Below the pieces are notes generated by a model that saw only the letters and a list, made by a program, of their open reading frames with translations, had not been told where the DNA came from and did no database searches. This document shows, in pieces, positions 5,587 to 8,880 of a DNA stretch of 8,880 nt. The stretch spans positions 1-8,880 of the forward strand of contig JAYTXU010000033.1 of NCBI GenBank assembly GCA_043742785.1. The letters run 5' to 3'. Within the stretch, counting starts at the first letter, position 1. Each line of letters begins with the position of its first letter. A program made the translations under genes and the position numbers. The DNA comes from JACQCF01 sp043742785. Its GTDB lineage: Bacteria > Omnitrophota > Gorgyraeia > Zapsychrales > Fredricksoniimonadaceae.

Positions 5587-5938
5587 TGGGTGTGCTTTCA
5601 GTAAAACCTCTCTTAAGGGGAAGACACATCCAATGACAATGATGGATATTTATTCTACCAGTACGGGACAAGCAAAAAATGATGTAGCCCAGTTTATCGA
5701 GAAGAATCTTAAAGAACAAAATACCTTTGGGTATGTGAAACCGTATATTCCTGTTATTAATGAACCTGTTGTTCGTAAGGTGTGGATTCCTGATCATAAA
5801 TTTGAAGATAATTCAGATGTGATGATTGCTGGTCATTGGGTTTATGTAATGATTAAACCTTCGACTTGGTTTATTGATGGAAACACTATTGATTCTAATA
5901 TTCCAGTTATTGTCCCTTCATTACCAGGGCATGAATAA
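5540..5938 (+). CDS. traV: TraV-like lipoprotein (VirB7 type)
   Basis: A 132-residue protein whose first 18 residues form a lipoprotein signal with lipobox ISGC (Cys18), so the mature protein of about 115 residues should be anchored in the outer membrane. The C-terminal half holds EPVVRKVWIPDHKFED, then HWVYVMIKPSTWF, the pattern of a TraV C-terminus (R-x-W-I/V-x-P, then V-Y-V, then W). TraV tethers the TraK/TraB complex to the outer membrane. It is shorter than F TraV (171 residues) and, apart from the lipid-modified Cys18, contains no cysteine, whereas F TraV carries further cysteines. It starts inside the traB end, with a GGGGG run upstream at 5525-5529 as ribosome site. Position between traB and traC supports the assignment; sequence alone would be weaker. 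Confidence 0.7.
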   Translation: MVWLKVILIINVIWISGCAFSKTSLKGKTHPMTMMDIYSTSTGQAKNDVAQFIEKNLKEQNTFGYVKPYIPVINEPVVRKVWIPDHKFEDNSDVMIAGHWVYVMIKPSTWFIDGNTIDSNIPVIVPSLPGHE

Positions 5939-5964
5939 GGAATATTAGGAGGATAAAGAAGAAT

Positions 5965-8496
5965 ATGGCTATTACAACTCAGAAATTTGAGCAAATATTT
6001 GAAGAAGGTTATTGTTTTGTAGATTTACTTCCCTTTATTGAATATAAAGATCAAATATTTATATTATCCGATGGAAGTCTAGGAAGAATCTGGAAGCTTG
6101 AGTTATATGAAACAGAAGGAAAGGATGAAGAATATCTTTTAACGTTATCTTCTCATTTAGAAAACCTTCTTAATCGTATTCCACAAGTAAATCTGGCTTG
6201 TCAGATTATATTGATTAGTAATTGTTGTGTAAATGAGCAATTAGAAGTCTATAAGAATTATAAGGAAGAAGGGGATAAGTTGAGCCTTTTTACAATGGGA
6301 AAGGTGAATCATATTGCAGAAGCTTCTAAAGGGTTTTTTAATTCAAAGGCTAATGAGATTATTCCAAAGAAGATTGAGGTGTATTTAACATTAAGATTTT
6401 TTCCTAATTGGATTTATCCAACATTCTGGAAGAAGACGATGAGTATTTTACAGGGAAAACAAAGTATAGAACAAGGAATTTCAAATGAAATGGATCGATA
6501 TTCTTTGGAATTTCTTAAGCATTGTCATTTGATTGAGGGGGCGCTGCAGACAGTAGGAATAAATGGCGATAATCTGGATGATCAAAAACTAATGAATTTA
6601 GTTTATGGTCTTCTTAATCCTAAACGTTCGAAGATTATTCCTAAAATTTCAGTTAATTCGAAATCTGTCTTGCGTGATCAAGTATTATTTAATGCTCCAC
6701 TTACGTCGCCGTGTGGGTTGATTCTTGAAGGTTATCATATGCGCATTGTTAGTTTTAAAGAACTTCCTTCTGAAACGATTTTTGGGATGTTTACGAGGGA
6801 AATATATGAAGGAACTAAGTTTTGTCTTTTAGATATTCTTTCTGATTTAATAATTGTTATTAATTTTACTGTGCCCCCTTTACATTCAGCAATGAATCAT
6901 TTACAGATGCAAAAGAGTTTTGCTTTTATGCATCAGGATAATTGGTTAGGAGATAAGAGTATAGAAGCTTTAGAGAAGAAAAGAGAATTAGATGAAACCT
7001 TAGGGGATTTGTATAAAAGTGGTCAAAAAATTGTTCAGGCACGTATTCATTTTGTTGTTCAGAATCAATCACAAGATAAAGTGGAAGAAGATGCTGGTCA
7101 AATTATCAATATTCTTAATCGTCTTAATTGTGAGGGAATTAAAGAGGAGCTTATAGGTGCTTCTTTGTTTCTAACTTGTTTGCCATTAAATTTCGACCCT
7201 TACTATGAGAAATTTATTAGGAGATCTAAAAGGCTTATGGCTTCTAATGCTGCGGATATGTTGACACTTTATGGTTCTTTTAAAGGGACTAAGACTCCTG
7301 CTCAAGTATATTTAAATAGAAGGGGAGAGATTGTTTTCTTAGACTTCTTTGATTCTAACATTAATCCACATGGGGTGGTGATTGGGGCTTCAGGATCTGG
7401 AAAAAGTTTCTTTATGAATGATTTTATTTTACAAAATGAGAGATTAGGGGCGCATTTTTTTGTTCTTGATAAAGGAGATTCTTACAAAAAATTATCTTCG
7501 ATTCTAAATGGGCAATATATTAGTTTTGATTTGAATCATCCTGTTAGAATCAATCCGTTTATGAATGATCCGACGCAAGACAACTTATCATTCTTAATGT
7601 CGTTGTTATCACAAATGATCTCAGGAGGAGATGAGCGTGACCGTTTAAATCGCGAAGAAGAGGGGCTTCTGCAGAAAGCAGTCCTTAAGGCCTATGAGAA
7701 TCAAAGAAATAATATAGAGGTAACTCTTTCAGATCTTGTTTTGATTCTTAATGATAATAAATTTAATGAAATTTTTGGTATTAACTCCGTGATGGGGCCT
7801 ACTTTGGCTTTACGTTTAACTCCTTTTACTAGAAAAGGTCCATATGGCGGATTTTTTGATGGAATTAATGAATTTAATATTATCGGTAGATTTACTGTTT
7901 TTGAATTAGCTAATTTAAGTGCTTACCCAGATTTACAGTTGACTGTTTTGTTTAATTTGATGTTTTTTATAACTAATTTTGTTTCTTCTTCTCAAATGAA
8001 ACCCAAGCGTAAATTTCTTCTAATAGATGAAGCATGGTCTTTACTTAAGGTGAAGAATACAGCAGATTTTATTACGAATGCGTTTAAGACTTTTCGAAAG
8101 TATAGATGTTCAGTGGTAGCTATTACCCAGGAATTATCAGATTTGACTAGATATGAAACTGGATTGGCGATTGTGGCGAATGCTTCTAACAAGATTTTCT
8201 TGAAGCAAGAGGCAAGTTTGATTGATTTGCTTAAAGATCGATTGTCTTTACCAGTTGGAATTATAGGGGCTCTTAAAACAGTCGATACTGTTAAGGGTAA
8301 GTATTCGGAAGCTTTTGTAATCACTGATTCTTCAAGTGGAGTTATTCGGTTGATTCCAGATCCTTTTCTTTATTGGGCAGCCAATACAGAGCCAAAAAAT
8401 AATGAATATCTCTTTAATAAGCTCAAGGAGTGTCAGGGTAATATAACTGAAGCTATTAATTTGTGTGTCAAAACCTATCCTTATGGGCTTTCCTAG
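5965..8496 (+). CDS. traC: TraC/VirB4-type conjugation ATPase
   Basis: An 843-residue protein, close to the usual 800-880. The N-terminal part (about 10-230) is the F-type TraC domain, beginning FEEGYCFVDLLPFIEYKDQI. A middle region (about 230-460) precedes the RecA-like motor domain. Walker A is GASGSGKS (474-481), Walker B FLLIDEA (684-690) with the catalytic Glu689, and AITQELSDL further on supplies the conserved Gln. All ATPase residues are intact, so the protein should be active. TraC hydrolyses ATP at the inner membrane to drive pilus assembly and transfer. AGGAGG at 5947-5952 precedes the ATG by 12 bases, a long spacing. No clear terminator follows; the next gene begins 75 bp downstream on the same strand. 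Confidence 0.93.
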   Translation: MAITTQKFEQIFEEGYCFVDLLPFIEYKDQIFILSDGSLGRIWKLELYETEGKDEEYLLTLSSHLENLLNRIPQVNLACQIILISNCCVNEQLEVYKNYKEEGDKLSLFTMGKVNHIAEASKGFFNSKANEIIPKKIEVYLTLRFFPNWIYPTFWKKTMSILQGKQSIEQGISNEMDRYSLEFLKHCHLIEGALQTVGINGDNLDDQKLMNLVYGLLNPKRSKIIPKISVNSKSVLRDQVLFNAPLTSPCGLILEGYHMRIVSFKELPSETIFGMFTREIYEGTKFCLLDILSDLIIVINFTVPPLHSAMNHLQMQKSFAFMHQDNWLGDKSIEALEKKRELDETLGDLYKSGQKIVQARIHFVVQNQSQDKVEEDAGQIINILNRLNCEGIKEELIGASLFLTCLPLNFDPYYEKFIRRSKRLMASNAADMLTLYGSFKGTKTPAQVYLNRRGEIVFLDFFDSNINPHGVVIGASGSGKSFFMNDFILQNERLGAHFFVLDKGDSYKKLSSILNGQYISFDLNHPVRINPFMNDPTQDNLSFLMSLLSQMISGGDERDRLNREEEGLLQKAVLKAYENQRNNIEVTLSDLVLILNDNKFNEIFGINSVMGPTLALRLTPFTRKGPYGGFFDGINEFNIIGRFTVFELANLSAYPDLQLTVLFNLMFFITNFVSSSQMKPKRKFLLIDEAWSLLKVKNTADFITNAFKTFRKYRCSVVAITQELSDLTRYETGLAIVANASNKIFLKQEASLIDLLKDRLSLPVGIIGALKTVDTVKGKYSEAFVITDSSSGVIRLIPDPFLYWAANTEPKNNEYLFNKLKECQGNITEAINLCVKTYPYGLS

Positions 8497-8521
8497 AGCC
8501 ATATGTTTGTGACTATGCTTA

Positions 8522-8543
8522 AATATAAATTGAATATAAATTG
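8522..8543 (+). repeat. Tandem 11-bp direct repeat in the traC downstream gap
   Basis: AATATAAATTG occurs twice back to back (8522-8532 and 8533-8543), followed by ATTGAATT. It lies in the 75-bp gap between traC and the next gene. Two such short AT-rich copies may be chance slippage or a binding site; nothing else links it to a function. Confidence 0.55.
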
Positions 8544-8571
8544 ATTGAATTCCATTTCCTTAAAAGCGAAG

Positions 8572-8880
8572 ATGTGTATAATTTATAAAGTGATATCTTT
8601 ACTTAAGGGTTCTCAACGTAAGAATTTTGTTAAATCTATTTTTATAGTTTCTTTTTTTGTTGCTGTTGTTTATCTTCCTGCTTTATCCAATCGTTTTGTT
8701 AACTGGGATGATGATGTTCATTTAGTTCTTAATCCTTTTATTCAAATTCCTGCCTCAAATACGCTTCAGCAAATTTTTACAACAACGGTCAATCACACGT
8801 ATATCCCTTTAACCACATTAAGTTTTAGTATTGAGCATTATTTTTATGGCAATAATCCTTTTGTTTATCATTTAAACAAT
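8572..8880 (+). CDS. TMTC-like membrane O-mannosyltransferase (GT-C fold), 3' partial
   Basis: The frame is open from an ATG at 8572 to the window end (103 residues). Residues 1-21 are basic, and 22-38 form a hydrophobic helix. Then comes YLPALSNRFVNWDDDVHL with a conserved N-W-D-D-D (44-48), followed by the IFTTTVNHTYIPLTTLSFSIEHYFYGNNPF block (69-97). This arrangement is typical of GT-C glycosyltransferases of the TMTC-like, tetratricopeptide-carrying type: an acidic pair in the first extracytoplasmic loop, then R/Y-P-L-T-x-L-S and a N-P-x-x-x-H segment. Such proteins transfer sugars to proteins or lipids outside the cytoplasm. TPR repeats would be expected beyond the window. No clear ribosome site precedes the ATG, and GTG at 8590 is an alternative start. 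Confidence 0.75.
   Translation, partial: MCIIYKVISLLKGSQRKNFVKSIFIVSFFVAVVYLPALSNRFVNWDDDVHLVLNPFIQIPASNTLQQIFTTTVNHTYIPLTTLSFSIEHYFYGNNPFVYHLNN

Noticed and set aside
5549..5797. Minus-strand open frame opposite the traV-like gene
   Set aside because: It is antisense to a lipoprotein gene with a good signal and conserved C-terminus; its translation looks random.
7992..8324. Minus-strand open frame opposite the traC ATPase domain
   Set aside because: It covers the Walker B region of a strongly conserved gene, so its openness is a by-product of codon use.
8482..8503. Possible terminator hairpin at the end of traC
   Set aside because: The stem is short and mismatched (TATGG/CCATA or GGCTTT/AGAGCC) and no T run follows.

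Overview
The window is AT-rich DNA from a Gram-negative (diderm) bacterium. Signal peptides, a lipobox lipoprotein and an F-type type IV secretion envelope complex all point to two membranes. DUF2934, a TMTC-like membrane glycosyltransferase and a class I c-di-GMP riboswitch together would fit an environmental lineage such as Omnitrophota or a delta-proteobacterium-like group. That taxonomic guess is weak and rests on gene flavour only.

Left part (1-760). The 3' end of a plus-strand surface or secreted protein gene, with an SdrD-B/carboxypeptidase-regulatory-like beta domain, runs convergently into a tiny minus-strand gene for a secreted protein of about 74 residues. The tiny gene is preceded by a clear GEMM-I (class I cyclic di-GMP) riboswitch on the minus strand. 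The aptamer ends directly at the Shine-Dalgarno sequence, and a candidate sigma70 promoter lies just upstream. The arrangement suggests a surface or adhesion function tuned by c-di-GMP.

Middle (884-1236). A compact single-gene unit: a good sigma70 promoter, a strong ribosome site, a 78-residue DUF2934 protein and an intrinsic terminator.

Right part (1248-8496). One tightly packed plus-strand operon encodes an F-type (TraA/L/E/K/B/V/C) conjugation or type IV secretion core. It is led by a membrane protein resembling only the N-terminal membrane part of TraG. Next come the pilin (TraA/VirB2), TraL (VirB3), TraE (VirB5-less inner-membrane VirB8 type), TraK (VirB9 type), TraB (VirB10 type), the small lipoprotein TraV (VirB7 type) and the TraC ATPase (VirB4 type). 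Gaps are 0-30 bp, with several overlaps. The promoter is bracketed by two identical 15-bp inverted-repeat boxes, TTGATAATTAATCAA, 54 bp apart, which look like paired operators for an unknown dimeric regulator.

End (8497-8880). After traC there is no convincing terminator. Instead of traW/traU, the 5' end of a membrane protein resembling TMTC-type, GT-C-fold O-mannosyltransferases begins on the same strand and runs off the window.
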